The position numbers and the translations under genes are program-made. 64,000 bases of DNA from Rubrobacter indicoceani (GTDB lineage Bacteria; Actinomycetota; Rubrobacteria; Rubrobacterales; Rubrobacteraceae), in the NCBI RefSeq assembly GCF_003568865.1, contig NZ_CP031115.1:1922001-1986000 (forward strand). The letters run 5' to 3'. A model generated the notes under the pieces. The model had not been told where the DNA came from, did no database searches, and saw nothing but the letters and a program-made list of their open reading frames with translations. Positions 9,496-18,924 of this stretch are shown here, one piece after another (positions within the stretch are counted from its first letter, which is position 1; each line of letters opens with the position of its first letter).

Positions 9496-10554
9496 TTACT
9501 CCTGCGCTGCGGTCGTCTCCTCGGCGGCGGCGTTCGGATCGTAAGCGGGCAGGTACTCCACGTTGCGCTCTTCCTCCTGCCCGGCGAGCCATTCGGTAAA
9601 GGCCACGCCCTGCTGCTCGGCGGTGAGCTGGTCGCGGATCTCACCCTCCACCTCGTCGAACGGCTGGGTCTGCTCCTCGCGGATCTCGTACAGCCGGATT
9701 ATGTGGTAGCCGAACTGCGTCTCGACCGGGCCAACGGTCTCGCCCTCCTCGGCGTTGAAGAGAGCCTCCTCGAAGTTCGGGACGGTCTCGCCGCGCCCGA
9801 TACACCCGAGGTCGCCGCCCTGCTCCGCGCTGCCGGGGTCCTGGGAATCCTCACGGGCTATCTCCTGGAAGTCCGCGTCCTCGTCCTCCAGCCGCTGGAA
9901 GGCCTCCTCGGCCTGCTCCCGCTGGTCCGGACCGTAGAGGATATGCCGCGCGCAACGCTGCGGCGGGGTCGTATAAGCGGTGTCTGCGTTCTCGTCGTAG
10001 TAGGTGCGGACTTCCTCGTCGGTCGGCTCGACGTCCGAGGTGATCCGCTCCTGAACCTTCTGCACCGGGAGCGAGGACCGGATGTCGTCGCGCAGGTCGT
10101 CCTCGGTCAGCCCGGCCTGCTCCAGGGCCTGGTTCAGCGCCTCATCGCCGGAGAGTTCCTGTCCGCTCGCGCTCGCCTGCTCGGAGAGCTGGGTCTTGAT
10201 CGTCTCTATCTCAGATTCCACGTCCCCGTCGGAGACGGTGATGTTGTTCTCCTCGGCATAGGCGACCGCTATCTCCTGCTGCACGAGCGAGGGCAGAACC
10301 TGCTGCGCGGCGAGGTCGTACTGCGGAGATCCCGGCTCCACCTCTCCCGTGCCGCTCTGCTGGGCGAAGAGGTCTATCGCCTCCTGAAGCTCGCCCTGAG
10401 TAACCTCACCGCCGTCGAAGGTGGCGACCCGCTCGGCCCCCGAAGGCTGGTTTGCCGTTGTATCCGCCGCGCCGCAGGCCCCCGCGCCGAGCACGACAAC
10501 CGCCAGACCGCAAGATAACGCGACCCGCCTCAGAAAAGTATTCCCCAGAACCAA
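9496..10554 (-). CDS. Peptidyl-prolyl cis-trans isomerase lipoprotein (SurA-N plus PpiC/parvulin)
   Basis: A predicted exported foldase anchored to the outer face of the membrane. The N-terminus has a basic region (FLRR), a hydrophobic core and the lipobox LGAGAC. A SurA-like helical region follows, then a parvulin domain with RCARHILYG, GGDLGCIGRGE and the closing FGYHIIRL motif, and a Glu/Thr-rich tail. The longest frame begins at 10611, but TTG 10554 places the signal peptide at the very N-terminus and has an upstream GAGG. This gives 352 residues. PrsA-like proteins help secreted proteins fold. Confidence 0.85.
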   Translation of the reverse strand: MVLGNTFLRRVALSCGLAVVVLGAGACGAADTTANQPSGAERVATFDGGEVTQGELQEAIDLFAQQSGTGEVEPGSPQYDLAAQQVLPSLVQQEIAVAYAEENNITVSDGDVESEIETIKTQLSEQASASGQELSGDEALNQALEQAGLTEDDLRDDIRSSLPVQKVQERITSDVEPTDEEVRTYYDENADTAYTTPPQRCARHILYGPDQREQAEEAFQRLEDEDADFQEIAREDSQDPGSAEQGGDLGCIGRGETVPNFEEALFNAEEGETVGPVETQFGYHIIRLYEIREEQTQPFDEVEGEIRDQLTAEQQGVAFTEWLAGQEEERNVEYLPAYDPNAAAEETTAAQE

Positions 10555-10720
10555 GATAGAAAGAACCTCGCATATCGAATAGCTGAACCCTGCCCGCAGA
10601 CACCGGGCCATGAAACGCTCGCGATTCTAGCACGGGTCTACCCGGGGCCGAAGACGACCCGCAGTCTATACGCCAGACGACGGGCGGAAGTTTCCGCTCC
10701 GGTGTCGAAACCCCAGACGG

Positions 10721-13700
10721 CTACTCGCCCGCGAGCCTCGACAGCACCGCGACCGCAAGCTCCTCGGCCCCGAGCTTCGAGCCCCGCACGGAGACCTTTC
10801 CTTCCCGGCCGCTGACCGTCCCGCCGGAGGCCTTCCTGACCTCGCCCTTCGTCCGTCCGAGGACGGTGACGCCGTAGAGTGTGAGCGTCCCGGCCCGGTA
10901 GCTCACGCTGCTCGCCCCGGCCTCGCGAGCCAGTATGCGAACTCGGGAGAGCGAGACAAGGTTCTTTGCCGCCTCCGGCAACTCGCCGAAGCGGTCGCGC
11001 AGCTCTTCGGCGAGATCCTCGACCTCGGTGCTGGTGCGCGTGCCGGAAGCCCGGCGGTAGAGGTCTACGCGCTCGATCTCATCGGTAACGTAGTCCGGCG
11101 GCAGGTACGCATCGAGCGGCAGCTCCACGATCACGGTCTTCTCCCCGTCCCCGCCCTCGGGCCTCTCGCCTTTTGCGAGCGCGACCGCTTCATCGAGCAG
11201 GCGCAGGTACATCTCGAAGCCGACCGCCGCGATGTGGCCGGACTGCTCGTCGCCCAGCAGGTTCCCGGCCCCCCGGATTTCAAGGTCGCGCATCGCAACG
11301 GCAAAGCCGCTCCCGAGCTCCGTGAAGTCCATCAGGGCTTCGAGCCGCTTCTGGGCTTCGAGCGTCGCCCCGAGCGGTGCGTAGAGGTAGGCGTAGGCCT
11401 GCTCCGTCGAGCGTCCGGTGCGCCCGCGCAGCTGGTAGAGCTGCGAGAGGCCCATCAGGTCGGCTCGCTCCACGATAAGCGTGTTCGCCGTGGAGACGTC
11501 GAGGCCGCTCTCGACGATGGTGGTCGTTACCAGCACGTCGGCCTCGCGGTCAAGAAAGCGCCGCATCGTGTCCTCCAGAAGCCGTTCCGGCATCTGTCCG
11601 TGCGCCGTGACGAAGCTCGCGCCGGGGACAAGCTCGCGCAGTCGTTCGGCGGTTTCGTCTATCGAGTCGACCCGGTTGTGAACGAAATAGACCTGCCCGC
11701 CACGAGCGACCTCGCGCTTTATAGCCCGCACCGCCATGGCCTCGTCGTACGGCCCGACGTGCGTCAGGACGCTGCGCCTTCCAGCGGGAGCGGTCTCGAT
11801 AACGCTTATATCCCGAAGCGCGGCCAGGCCCATCTGCATGGTGCGCGGGATCGGGGTCGCCGTGAGGGTCAGAACATCCACGCTTGTCTTGAACTGCTTG
11901 ATGCGCTCCTTGTGCTTCACCCCGAAACGCTGCTCCTCGTCCACGATAACGAGGCCGAGGTCTTTCGGGTCTATCTCCGCGCTCAAGACCGAGTGCGTCC
12001 CGATCAGGACGTCTATCTCGCCCCTTGAGTACTCCTCCAGTATCCGGCGGCGGTTTTTCGCGCTCGTGAACCGGGAGAGGCTCTCGACCCTGACGGCGAA
12101 GGGGGCCAGCCTCTCCGAGAAGGTCCGGGAGTGCTGCTGCACGAGGATGGTCGTCGGCGCGAGCATGAGCGTTTGCTTCCCCCCGACCGAAGCCTTGAAC
12201 GCGGCCCGCACGGCGACCTCCGTTTTCCCGAAGCCCACGTCTCCGCATACGAGGCGGTCCATCGGGTGCGGCTTCATCATGTCCGTCTTCACGGCGGCGA
12301 TGGCGGCGGCCTGATCGGTCGTCTCCTGATACGGGAAGCTCTCTTCGAGATCGAACTCCCACTCCGAGTCGTCCGGGAAGGCGTGTCCCGGGAGCACGCT
12401 CCGGGCCGAATGGAGCTTCAGCAGTTCTCCGGCGAGCACCTTGACCCGCTGCCGCACCCGGTCCGTGACCCGCGACCAGCTCTCGCCGCCGAGCTTGTCG
12501 AGGTTTGTCCCGGCCCCGACGTACTTGTGCAGCAACTGCATCTGCTCGTAGGGCACGAAGAGCGTGTCCCCGCCCCGGTACGCAACCTCCATGTAGTCCC
12601 GCACGACCCCGAGGGCTTCCTTCGAGACCAGCCCCTCAAAGCGGCCGATGCCCTGGGCCTGATGCACGACGAGGTCGCCTTTTTTCAGGTCGGCGAACGA
12701 GGTGAGCGTCTTACCCCGGCTCTTGGGCTTCTCCGTGGAACGCCGCCGTCCGAAGATGGAGTCCCGGCGAACAACGGTTACGTTCCCATCCGGGTAGGTG
12801 AAGCCTTCTTCGATCTCACCCGGTATCGCATAGAGGCCCGGCGCGAGCCTCACGTCGACCCGGTCGGCCTCTTTTACGAGGCGATCTATCTCGCCGAACG
12901 CGTAGACGGTGCGCTTTGCGTCGCTCGATGAACCGCAGGCGACGAAGACGCTCACCCCGGCCTCGACCCAGGTCTGCATCCTCCGGGCCGCCTCGCGCAG
13001 GGAGCCCGTCGCCTGCAGGGCGAGCGGCGGCGCGGAGACGACCTCCACCGCCTCTTCCCCGTCGTCGCCGCCCGAGAACTCGACCGCGGCGTTGACCCCG
13101 CGACCGTCGTAGAGGTCCTCTACAAGCCCGTCGAGGTCTTCGGGAAGGGCCTCGCGGGGTTCTTCGCGCCAGACTTCCGTCCCGTCCGGCAGGAGGTCGA
13201 GCGGCGAGACCGGATCGAGGTCAAGAAGCAGGGCGTCCAGCCCCGGCGTCCTGACCCCTCGCGCTGCCTCGTCTGGCAGTTCACCTTCTCTGTTATTTCC
13301 ACCCTCCGAGGCGGCGGCGAGCGCGCTGAGATCTGCCTCCCTCGCGGCGTAGACGGCGACGCCTTCGAGCCCGCGCACGACCCGCTGCGTTGCAAGCGAG
13401 ACGGCCCGCACGCTCTCGACCTCGTCGCCCCACCACTCGACGCGCACGGGGGATTTTCTTGTCGAGGGGAAGATGTCCACGATGCCGCCGCGCACGGCGA
13501 ACTCGCCGGGCTTTATAACGCGGTCGGTGCGCTCGTAGCCGAGTTCGACAAGACGTTCGAGAACGCTCTCCTGCTCGACCTCCACGCCTTCGGAGAGTTC
13601 GAGCGGCCGATAGAGCGGCGTCCGCTCCATAAGGGCGAGCGGCCCGCAGACGACAAAGCCCGCCCCGCCGGAGGCAAGCTCGTGAAGGGCGCGCTGCCTC

Positions 13701-13966
13701 GCCCCGACGCGGGCCACTTCAGGGTCGAAAACATCCCCGTAGGCAACGCTCCGCGACGGCAGATAAAGCACCGCGCGACCGTCCTGCACGAACGCCGTTG
13801 CGTCGCGCGCGTAGCGTTCGGCGGCGGCCTCGTCCGAAGCCAGATAGAGAACTCTTCCGTTGCCCCGTTCAAGGGCGAGGTAGGCCCGGGTGCGTCTTGG
13901 GGCTTGAAGAAGCCGCGTGGTAGTACGATTCACCCGAAAATTGTACTCGTTCCGGCGGGTTTTCAA
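10721..13966 (-). CDS. mfd: Transcription-repair coupling factor
   Basis: Mfd removes stalled RNA polymerase at DNA lesions and recruits UvrA. The protein has the UvrB-like N-terminal module (about residues 1-400), the RNA-polymerase interaction domain beginning LKKGDLVVHQAQGIGRFEGL, the translocase with Walker A (CGDVGFGKTEVAVRAAF), DEEQRFG box and TATPIPRTMQ, the second motor lobe with HNRVDSI and QLRGRTGRS, and the C-terminal D7 domain. TTG 13966 gives 1081 residues. GTG 13933 is an equally possible start 11 codons later. Confidence 0.95.
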   Translation of the reverse strand: MKTRRNEYNFRVNRTTTRLLQAPRRTRAYLALERGNGRVLYLASDEAAAERYARDATAFVQDGRAVLYLPSRSVAYGDVFDPEVARVGARQRALHELASGGAGFVVCGPLALMERTPLYRPLELSEGVEVEQESVLERLVELGYERTDRVIKPGEFAVRGGIVDIFPSTRKSPVRVEWWGDEVESVRAVSLATQRVVRGLEGVAVYAAREADLSALAAASEGGNNREGELPDEAARGVRTPGLDALLLDLDPVSPLDLLPDGTEVWREEPREALPEDLDGLVEDLYDGRGVNAAVEFSGGDDGEEAVEVVSAPPLALQATGSLREAARRMQTWVEAGVSVFVACGSSSDAKRTVYAFGEIDRLVKEADRVDVRLAPGLYAIPGEIEEGFTYPDGNVTVVRRDSIFGRRRSTEKPKSRGKTLTSFADLKKGDLVVHQAQGIGRFEGLVSKEALGVVRDYMEVAYRGGDTLFVPYEQMQLLHKYVGAGTNLDKLGGESWSRVTDRVRQRVKVLAGELLKLHSARSVLPGHAFPDDSEWEFDLEESFPYQETTDQAAAIAAVKTDMMKPHPMDRLVCGDVGFGKTEVAVRAAFKASVGGKQTLMLAPTTILVQQHSRTFSERLAPFAVRVESLSRFTSAKNRRRILEEYSRGEIDVLIGTHSVLSAEIDPKDLGLVIVDEEQRFGVKHKERIKQFKTSVDVLTLTATPIPRTMQMGLAALRDISVIETAPAGRRSVLTHVGPYDEAMAVRAIKREVARGGQVYFVHNRVDSIDETAERLRELVPGASFVTAHGQMPERLLEDTMRRFLDREADVLVTTTIVESGLDVSTANTLIVERADLMGLSQLYQLRGRTGRSTEQAYAYLYAPLGATLEAQKRLEALMDFTELGSGFAVAMRDLEIRGAGNLLGDEQSGHIAAVGFEMYLRLLDEAVALAKGERPEGGDGEKTVIVELPLDAYLPPDYVTDEIERVDLYRRASGTRTSTEVEDLAEELRDRFGELPEAAKNLVSLSRVRILAREAGASSVSYRAGTLTLYGVTVLGRTKGEVRKASGGTVSGREGKVSVRGSKLGAEELAVAVLSRLAGE

Positions 13967-14010
13967 ACCCCGAGCGTCTTCGCAAAAGACGGCTCCGAAA
14001 GACGATTCCG

Positions 14011-14050
14011 GAAAAAGGAAAAGAGCCGCCGGGACGAGATTCGGCGGCCC
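14011..14050 (-). terminator. Rho-independent terminator after the 300-aa lipoprotein gene
   Basis: About 20 bases beyond the stop at 14071, the minus strand has GCCGCC and GGCGGC arms around a 12-base loop, followed by TCTTTTCCTTTTT. This is a stem with a U-rich tail, consistent with an intrinsic terminator upstream of mfd. Confidence 0.75.
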
Positions 14051-14070
14051 TCGATAAAGTTCTTTTCGGG

Positions 14071-14973
14071 CTAGAGTTCTCTGATCTCCGTAGCGATGAT
14101 AGAGGGCTGGAGCCCGTATGGTACGTACAGTTCGTCCTCGTAGGTTACATTCAGTTCCCGCTCGAACTCGGCCCGGTCGAACTCGCGGAACTCGCCGGTT
14201 GCCCGGACTGCGTCGCCTTCTGAGACCTCCGGCACCGTACCGTCTTCGCCCACGATCAAGACCCCCTTGTTCGCGCCTACTACCCCGGGTCCGGTCACGA
14301 CGAACGCCTCGCCATCGAGGATGTCTTCGACTTCGCCGTCTACGGTTACTTCGTTGCCGTAGTAATCGTCTGGCGCCCGGGTCAGGTCGAAGAGCGTCGG
14401 GGAGCCGGCCTGTGCCGCCGGTTCGTCGCTTCTTCCCTGTTCTTCCTGCGTAGCGCTCGGGGTGAGGAGAATCCGTTCGGCGACGATGACCGGCTCCCCG
14501 GCGTACTCTTCGTAGAGTTGCCCGTCTGCGGTGGTCCCGAGCTCTTCTTCGAGCGCCGCGCCGTCCTCGAAGCGACGCACCGTACCCTCTACCTGAACGA
14601 GGTCGCCCGTGTCGCCCGGCCCGAACTCGCCCACCTCCGCGCCTTCTACAACTTCTTCCAGCGGCCCGCTGCTCACGACGAGCAGCTTCTCGGTATCGAG
14701 GAAATTCTCTCCTCCGATGGTGAAGGCTCGCTCACCGACCAGCTCGCCAAGCTCTCCGCTGACGGTAACGGAAGAGTCGAGGTAGTTATCCGGCGAGTCG
14801 GTTACGTCGCTCGATACGACACCTGCCGGGGCCTCCCGTGCAGAAGCCTCTTCCTCCTCGGCGCAGGCCACCGAGAGACCCGCGAGGGTGAACATCAGCG
14901 CCAGTGCCGTGAGCCTGCGCCCGACCGGAGAGTCCTTTACACCCTTTGAGGGCTCGTTTCGTATCGTGCTCAT
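14071..14973 (-). CDS. Lipoprotein with two repeated OB-like beta domains
   Basis: No named family was recognised. A signal peptide ends in the lipobox LSVAC, followed by an acidic linker. Two similar modules follow, each opening with a D-P/S-D-x-Y stretch (SPDNYLDSSVTVSGELGEL near residue 60 and APDDYYGNEVTVDGEVEDI near residue 190). Each continues with an F-x-I/V-x-G segment, a V-E/R-x-G/T-G strand and an FEDGAALEEEL/FDRAEFERELNV helix-like segment. This looks like an internal duplication of a small beta-barrel. The start at ATG 14973 has GGAGG nine bases upstream; the longer frame to 15048 would bury the signal. It is probably anchored on the outer membrane face. Confidence 0.7.
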   Translation of the reverse strand: MSTIRNEPSKGVKDSPVGRRLTALALMFTLAGLSVACAEEEEASAREAPAGVVSSDVTDSPDNYLDSSVTVSGELGELVGERAFTIGGENFLDTEKLLVVSSGPLEEVVEGAEVGEFGPGDTGDLVQVEGTVRRFEDGAALEEELGTTADGQLYEEYAGEPVIVAERILLTPSATQEEQGRSDEPAAQAGSPTLFDLTRAPDDYYGNEVTVDGEVEDILDGEAFVVTGPGVVGANKGVLIVGEDGTVPEVSEGDAVRATGEFREFDRAEFERELNVTYEDELYVPYGLQPSIIATEIREL

Positions 14974-15040
14974 CTGATGAATCCTCCGTTCTCTAGGGTG
15001 CAGAGGCTTTCGTTTCGATCTGCCTTCGGCTCCGTCGCCG

Positions 15041-15748
15041 CTAAGCATGGTGGCTGGTGTCGGCAGTGTAGCCGATAGGATGACCGCTGCGCCCGGCGAG
15101 GATGCCGCCGATCGTGGAAGCGATAGCCGCGAGTAGCAGGGAGAAAAAGGCGTAGAGCGCGCCCGTCCTCAGGGTCGAGACGATGCTCTCCGAGTCTACA
15201 TCGGCCCCCTGCAAGCTCAGGGCTCCGCTTGATAGCGCGCCCAGTTGACTCACGAGGTTACCCAGAGCGCCGAAGATCTGTCCCAGACCCAAAGAGGAGA
15301 AGAAGAGTATGAGCACGGTGCCGAGAGCCCAGACCATCAGCCCGTTCAACAGGCCGCTCGCCACGCCCCGGGTCGCCGAAGTCATCCCGGCTACGGCTCC
15401 CCCGGTGAAGAAGGCGATCAAACCTATAATCCCGGAGACCCAGGCGCTCGCGCCGTCTCCCCCCGCGCCGGGGTCGAGGTCCAGGGTCAACAGCCCGAGC
15501 CCGAAGGCCAGAAGCTGCAGCGAAACAAAGGCGGCTATGGTCGTGATCAGGCCAGCCCAGATCGGCCCCCACCGGACGCTGTCGCGAGGGCTTGTGTTCC
15601 CGCCGGTCTGCCGGAACTCGACTTCCTTCCGCACCGGCTCTCTGTTGTGGACCGGTCTTTCGTGGACTGGCTCACCGGGGACGTTGGGCTGATCGACCAC
15701 CCGGACGTCTTCCCGATGTTCCCCGTCACCGTCTACTCTTCTAGCCAT
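15041..15748 (-). CDS. Small integral membrane protein, four to five predicted helices
   Basis: Family not recognised. The first 55 residues are hydrophilic and charged (VHERPVHNREPVRKEVEF). Hydrophobic helices follow at roughly residues 60-85, 102-125, 128-155 and 195-220, rich in Gly/Ala (ISGIIGLIAFFTGGAVAGM; GILAGRSGHPIGY). It resembles small actinobacterial membrane proteins of no known function with a Gly-rich pore-like architecture. It lies upstream of the lipoprotein on the same strand with a 67-base gap and is divergent from the two-component system. Confidence 0.6.
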   Translation of the reverse strand: MARRVDGDGEHREDVRVVDQPNVPGEPVHERPVHNREPVRKEVEFRQTGGNTSPRDSVRWGPIWAGLITTIAAFVSLQLLAFGLGLLTLDLDPGAGGDGASAWVSGIIGLIAFFTGGAVAGMTSATRGVASGLLNGLMVWALGTVLILFFSSLGLGQIFGALGNLVSQLGALSSGALSLQGADVDSESIVSTLRTGALYAFFSLLLAAIASTIGGILAGRSGHPIGYTADTSHHA

Positions 15749-15872
15749 ATCAGGTTCCTTTCCTTGCTCTTTTGCATAGCCTCGTAGCCTCGGCTCGAAG
15801 TTCTCTTCCCTGCCGAGCGAGAGCCATCACCCGAGGTTCTCCAAGAGGTTCTACCCGTCCATTGTTGGGGTG

Positions 15873-15925
15873 AGGTAAGGAGTTCGCGGGTTCAGGTAAG
15901 GGGATTGTCAGGGAACCCTTACAAT
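15873..15925 (+). promoter_or_regulatory. Candidate regulated promoter of the two-component operon (AGGTAAGG direct repeats)
   Basis: AGGTAAGG occurs at 15873-15880 and 15894-15901, exactly 21 bases (two helical turns) apart. A TACAAT -10 lies at 15920-15925. The second repeat covers the expected -35 position, where no good -35 hexamer exists. This layout suits a promoter activated by an OmpR/PhoB-type regulator, plausibly the product of 17676-18395. The repeat is seen; the regulator assignment is inference. Confidence 0.45.
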
Positions 15926-15982
15926 GGATTCCAGAAGGATCGATGTGGCTTCGGGGGCGGAGCTTTGGGCTAGTATTCACCC

Positions 15983-17707
15983 ATGAAGCTCGGGTTCAAC
16001 GTGTGGTTACCGCTCGTCTCGGTCTTTATCGTCCTGCTCGCGGTGGCGTTGATGGTCTCCTACGGGCTCTCTACCGCGTCTTCCAGGATCGAGGAGTACG
16101 CGAGAGGTCGTCTGGATGCGCAGGCTCTCGAAGCGGCGAGGGCGGTCGGGGACTCGGGGAGTAGTGGCGAGGCGCGAAACGCTCTCCGGCAGGCCGCGAG
16201 CGTCAATGAAGGAGAGGCGTTGTTCGTCGGGCTGGATGGTGTGGTCGTTGACCGGGCCGGTCGGAAGCTGGTGCCGTCCGAGCAGAACCTCCTGCGGAGG
16301 CTCGTCGGCGAGGCGACCCGGGAGGGTCCGTCCAGTGAAGAGCTGGGAGACCTGGACATCTCGGTCGCGCCGGTCGTGCGGGTAGGTGGTGAAGGTGGAG
16401 GGATAGTCCTCGCCTCCCGGGCCTCCGAGGAGGCCATTTACTCGATCTTCCTGCGAAGCACCCTGGAAGCCGCCGCGATCGCCGCGTTGCTCGGAGGCCT
16501 GCTGATGCTGCTTCTGGCGACGCTGCTCGGTGGGCGGGTCAAACGGCTCGCCCGGGGCGCGAAGGCCATAGAACGCGGGGATCTCTCACAGCGCATCACC
16601 CCCGGTTTCGAGGACGAACTCGGCGACCTTGCAAAGACCTTCAACGACATGGCCGCCAACCTCGAAGCGGTATTTCTCAGGCTCGAAGAGAAGAACGTGA
16701 GGTTGAACAGGATACTCGACACCCTCACCGAGGGCGTGATGCTCACCGACGACCGGGGACGCCCGGTGTTCGCGAACCGCGCCGCCCATGCCATGCTCGC
16801 CCCGGATGGCCGGAGCATCTCGCACATCCCCGACCCCTGGGAGGAGTTCAGCCTGCCCGAGGCGATAATGCACTGCCTCTCCCATTGGGAGCCCCTGGAA
16901 GCCCGCGTCGAGGGCAGGGGCTCTTTCCTGAACGTCCAGTTGCGTCGCCTGTCGGCGGAGAACGACTCGGAGGGAGGTGCGCTCGTGGTTCTGCAAGACC
17001 TCTCCGAGGGTCGGCGACTGGAGGCAAACCAGCAGAGGTTCCTCTCCAACGCCTCCCACGAGATAAAGACCCCGATCACGAGCATCCTCGGCGCCGCGGA
17101 GCTTCTGCTCAGCGGAGACCAGGAAAACCCCGAGGTACGTCAGATGTTCTTGGAGAACATCCACGACGAGGCCGAGCGTCTTAAGCGGCTCTCGCAGACG
17201 CTCCTGCGGCTGGCCCGCACGGGTCAGGATCTCAGAGAGCCGGAGTTGCGGGCTGCGGACCTCGCCGGGACGGTTCGGCGTGGGGCGCAGAGGATGGAGA
17301 CGCTCGCCCGAGAGGCCGGAATGGAGTTGCACGTAGAAGACCGGGAGGCGTGGGTTCTCGCGGATGAGGAGTGGTTGGATCAGGCCGTGATCATCCTGCT
17401 CAACAACGCCATCCAGCACTCGCGGCGCGCCGGTCGCATCCGCATATGCTCCGGCGGTTCGACCCTGACGGTAGAAGACGAAGGGCTCGGTATAAAAGAG
17501 GCCGACCTCCCCCACGTCTTCGAGCGTTTCTACCGGGCGGCATCCGCTCCTGAGGGTTTCGGTCTGGGCCTCCCGCTTTGCAAAGAACTGATCGAGCGGA
17601 TGGCGGGTAGTATCTCTCTACGCTCCAGAGAAGGAGAGGGGACCGTGGTGAAGGTAGAGCTACCAGAGGCAGAGAGTGCCACAGAGAATCTTGATAGTAG
17701 AAGATAA
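15983..17707 (+). CDS. Membrane sensor histidine kinase (PhoR-like, HAMP-PAS-HisKA-HATPase)
   Basis: A 574-residue sensor. Membrane helices near residues 8-30 and 158-184 flank an extracytoplasmic domain of about 125 residues. HAMP follows (185-235), then a PAS-like domain (240-340), the HisKA domain with phospho-acceptor His359 (FLSNASHEIKTP) and the ATPase domain with N box (ILLNNAIQHS), G1 (VEDEGLGI), F box (FERFYRA) and G2 (GFGLGLPLC). It autophosphorylates and passes phosphate to the regulator, whose gene overlaps it by 32 bases. The signal sensed is unknown. Confidence 0.92.
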   Translation: MKLGFNVWLPLVSVFIVLLAVALMVSYGLSTASSRIEEYARGRLDAQALEAARAVGDSGSSGEARNALRQAASVNEGEALFVGLDGVVVDRAGRKLVPSEQNLLRRLVGEATREGPSSEELGDLDISVAPVVRVGGEGGGIVLASRASEEAIYSIFLRSTLEAAAIAALLGGLLMLLLATLLGGRVKRLARGAKAIERGDLSQRITPGFEDELGDLAKTFNDMAANLEAVFLRLEEKNVRLNRILDTLTEGVMLTDDRGRPVFANRAAHAMLAPDGRSISHIPDPWEEFSLPEAIMHCLSHWEPLEARVEGRGSFLNVQLRRLSAENDSEGGALVVLQDLSEGRRLEANQQRFLSNASHEIKTPITSILGAAELLLSGDQENPEVRQMFLENIHDEAERLKRLSQTLLRLARTGQDLREPELRAADLAGTVRRGAQRMETLAREAGMELHVEDREAWVLADEEWLDQAVIILLNNAIQHSRRAGRIRICSGGSTLTVEDEGLGIKEADLPHVFERFYRAASAPEGFGLGLPLCKELIERMAGSISLRSREGEGTVVKVELPEAESATENLDSRR

Positions 17708-18395
17708 CGCCCCGACCCGGGCGGTCCTCGAACGGGCGCTCTCGCGGGAGGGCTTCCAGACTACGGCTCTGAGAGATGGTGAGAAAGCGCTGGAACACCT
17801 TCTATCCTCCGAGCCTTATGATCTCCTGATCCTGGACCTGATGCTCCCCGGGATGGACGGTGTGACCCTCTGCCGGGAGCTCCGGGAGCGAGGCGGCTCC
17901 CAAAGCCGGGTGCCGGTGATCATGCTCACCGCCCGTGACGACGAGACGAGCGTCGTGGTGGGCCTTGAGGTCGGCGCCGACGACTACGTGAGCAAACCGT
18001 TCAGCCCGCGCGAACTCGTAAGCCGGGTTCGCGCTCACCTCCGCCGCCAACGACTCGATACCCGCCCCGACGAGCAATCCAGACTCTTCTTCCCCGGCCT
18101 GGAGATAGACCGCCTGAAGAGGAAAGTGACCGTTCGCGACGAGCCCGTGGAACTCACGGCTAAAGAGTTCGAGGTTCTTTCACTGCTCGCCTCGCACCCG
18201 GGACGGGTCTATACAAGAGAGCAGATCATGTCCCACCTTTGGGACGGGAAACTCTACGGCGAGACAAGAGCGGCTGATGTATACGTGCAACAGCTTCGGA
18301 GCAAGATAGAGTCCGACCCGAAGGCTCCTCACTACGTCCTCACCCTCCGGGGGGTCGGCTACCGCTTTGCCGAGCCGCAAGACGAAGGCCGCTGA
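17676..18395 (+). CDS. OmpR/PhoB-family response regulator
   Basis: The receiver domain (residues 1-118) has acidic residues near position 9, phospho-acceptor Asp54 (LLILDLMLPGMDG), the Thr/Lys switch (VIMLTARDD, DDYVSKPFSP) and a linker. A winged-helix DNA-binding domain follows (ELTAKEFEVLSLLASHPGRV, YVQQLRSKIE, TLRGVGYRF). The 239-residue length is normal. The gene starts with GTG inside the 3' end of the kinase gene, so the pair is translationally coupled. The AGGTAAGG repeats upstream of the kinase suggest autoregulation. Confidence 0.95.
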   Translation: MPQRILIVEDNAPTRAVLERALSREGFQTTALRDGEKALEHLLSSEPYDLLILDLMLPGMDGVTLCRELRERGGSQSRVPVIMLTARDDETSVVVGLEVGADDYVSKPFSPRELVSRVRAHLRRQRLDTRPDEQSRLFFPGLEIDRLKRKVTVRDEPVELTAKEFEVLSLLASHPGRVYTREQIMSHLWDGKLYGETRAADVYVQQLRSKIESDPKAPHYVLTLRGVGYRFAEPQDEGR

Positions 18396-18462
18396 CGACG
18401 AACGCGTCGGAGATCTCTATCATGTCTTTTTGGAGCACCGTACCCGAGAGCAGGAGGAAAGC

Positions 18463-18870
18463 ATGTTTACCGTCGAAGACCTGAACGAGCGCGGCGAGGG
18501 GAAACTTCCGGGCCTCCTCGGGCTTGAATTCAAGGATCTTGCGGAGGGCTACATCGCTTCGCAGCTTGATATCCGGGATGTACACCTCGCACCGAACGGT
18601 TACCTCCACGCCGCAACGGTCATCGCCCTCGCGGACACCTCCTGCGGCTACGGCTGCTTCATGAACCTCCCCGAAGGCGCCGAAACCTTCACAACCATCG
18701 AGCTGAAGAGCAACTTCCTCGGCACCGCTCGCGGGGGAACCATCTTCTGCGAGGCGCGCCTGGCACACGGCGGACGCACGACGCAGGTCTGGGACGCGAC
18801 CGTGACGGGCACGGACGGGCGCACGATCGCGTTGTTTCGCTGCACCCAGATGGTCCTGTATCCGCGCTGA
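18463..18870 (+). CDS. PaaI-type hotdog-fold thioesterase
   Basis: A 135-residue hotdog protein, predicted to hydrolyse acyl-CoA or aryl-CoA thioesters. Visible family features are the N-terminal LPGLLGLEFKDL, the catalytic-region block GYLHAATVIALADTSCGYG and the central strand TTIELKSNFLGTA. ATG 18463 has a strong AGGAGGA six to eight bases upstream. A longer frame would overlap the regulator gene without a ribosome-binding site. It is 67 bases from the regulator, so co-transcription is possible but a functional link is not evident. Confidence 0.8.
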   Translation: MFTVEDLNERGEGKLPGLLGLEFKDLAEGYIASQLDIRDVHLAPNGYLHAATVIALADTSCGYGCFMNLPEGAETFTTIELKSNFLGTARGGTIFCEARLAHGGRTTQVWDATVTGTDGRTIALFRCTQMVLYPR

Positions 18871-18924
18871 GGCGCGGCCCGGCTATTCGCCTAGAACTAT
18901 TTTCGGGGAGATCTCGGCCAACCC

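Noticed and set aside
10612-10720. Extra gene between the PpiC lipoprotein and mfd
   Set aside because: Only about 110 bases. Frames are short, without ribosome-binding site or family match.
14974-15048. Longer N-terminus of the two-domain lipoprotein
   Set aside because: It would place 25 hydrophilic residues before the signal peptide. ATG 14973 has GGAGG at good spacing.
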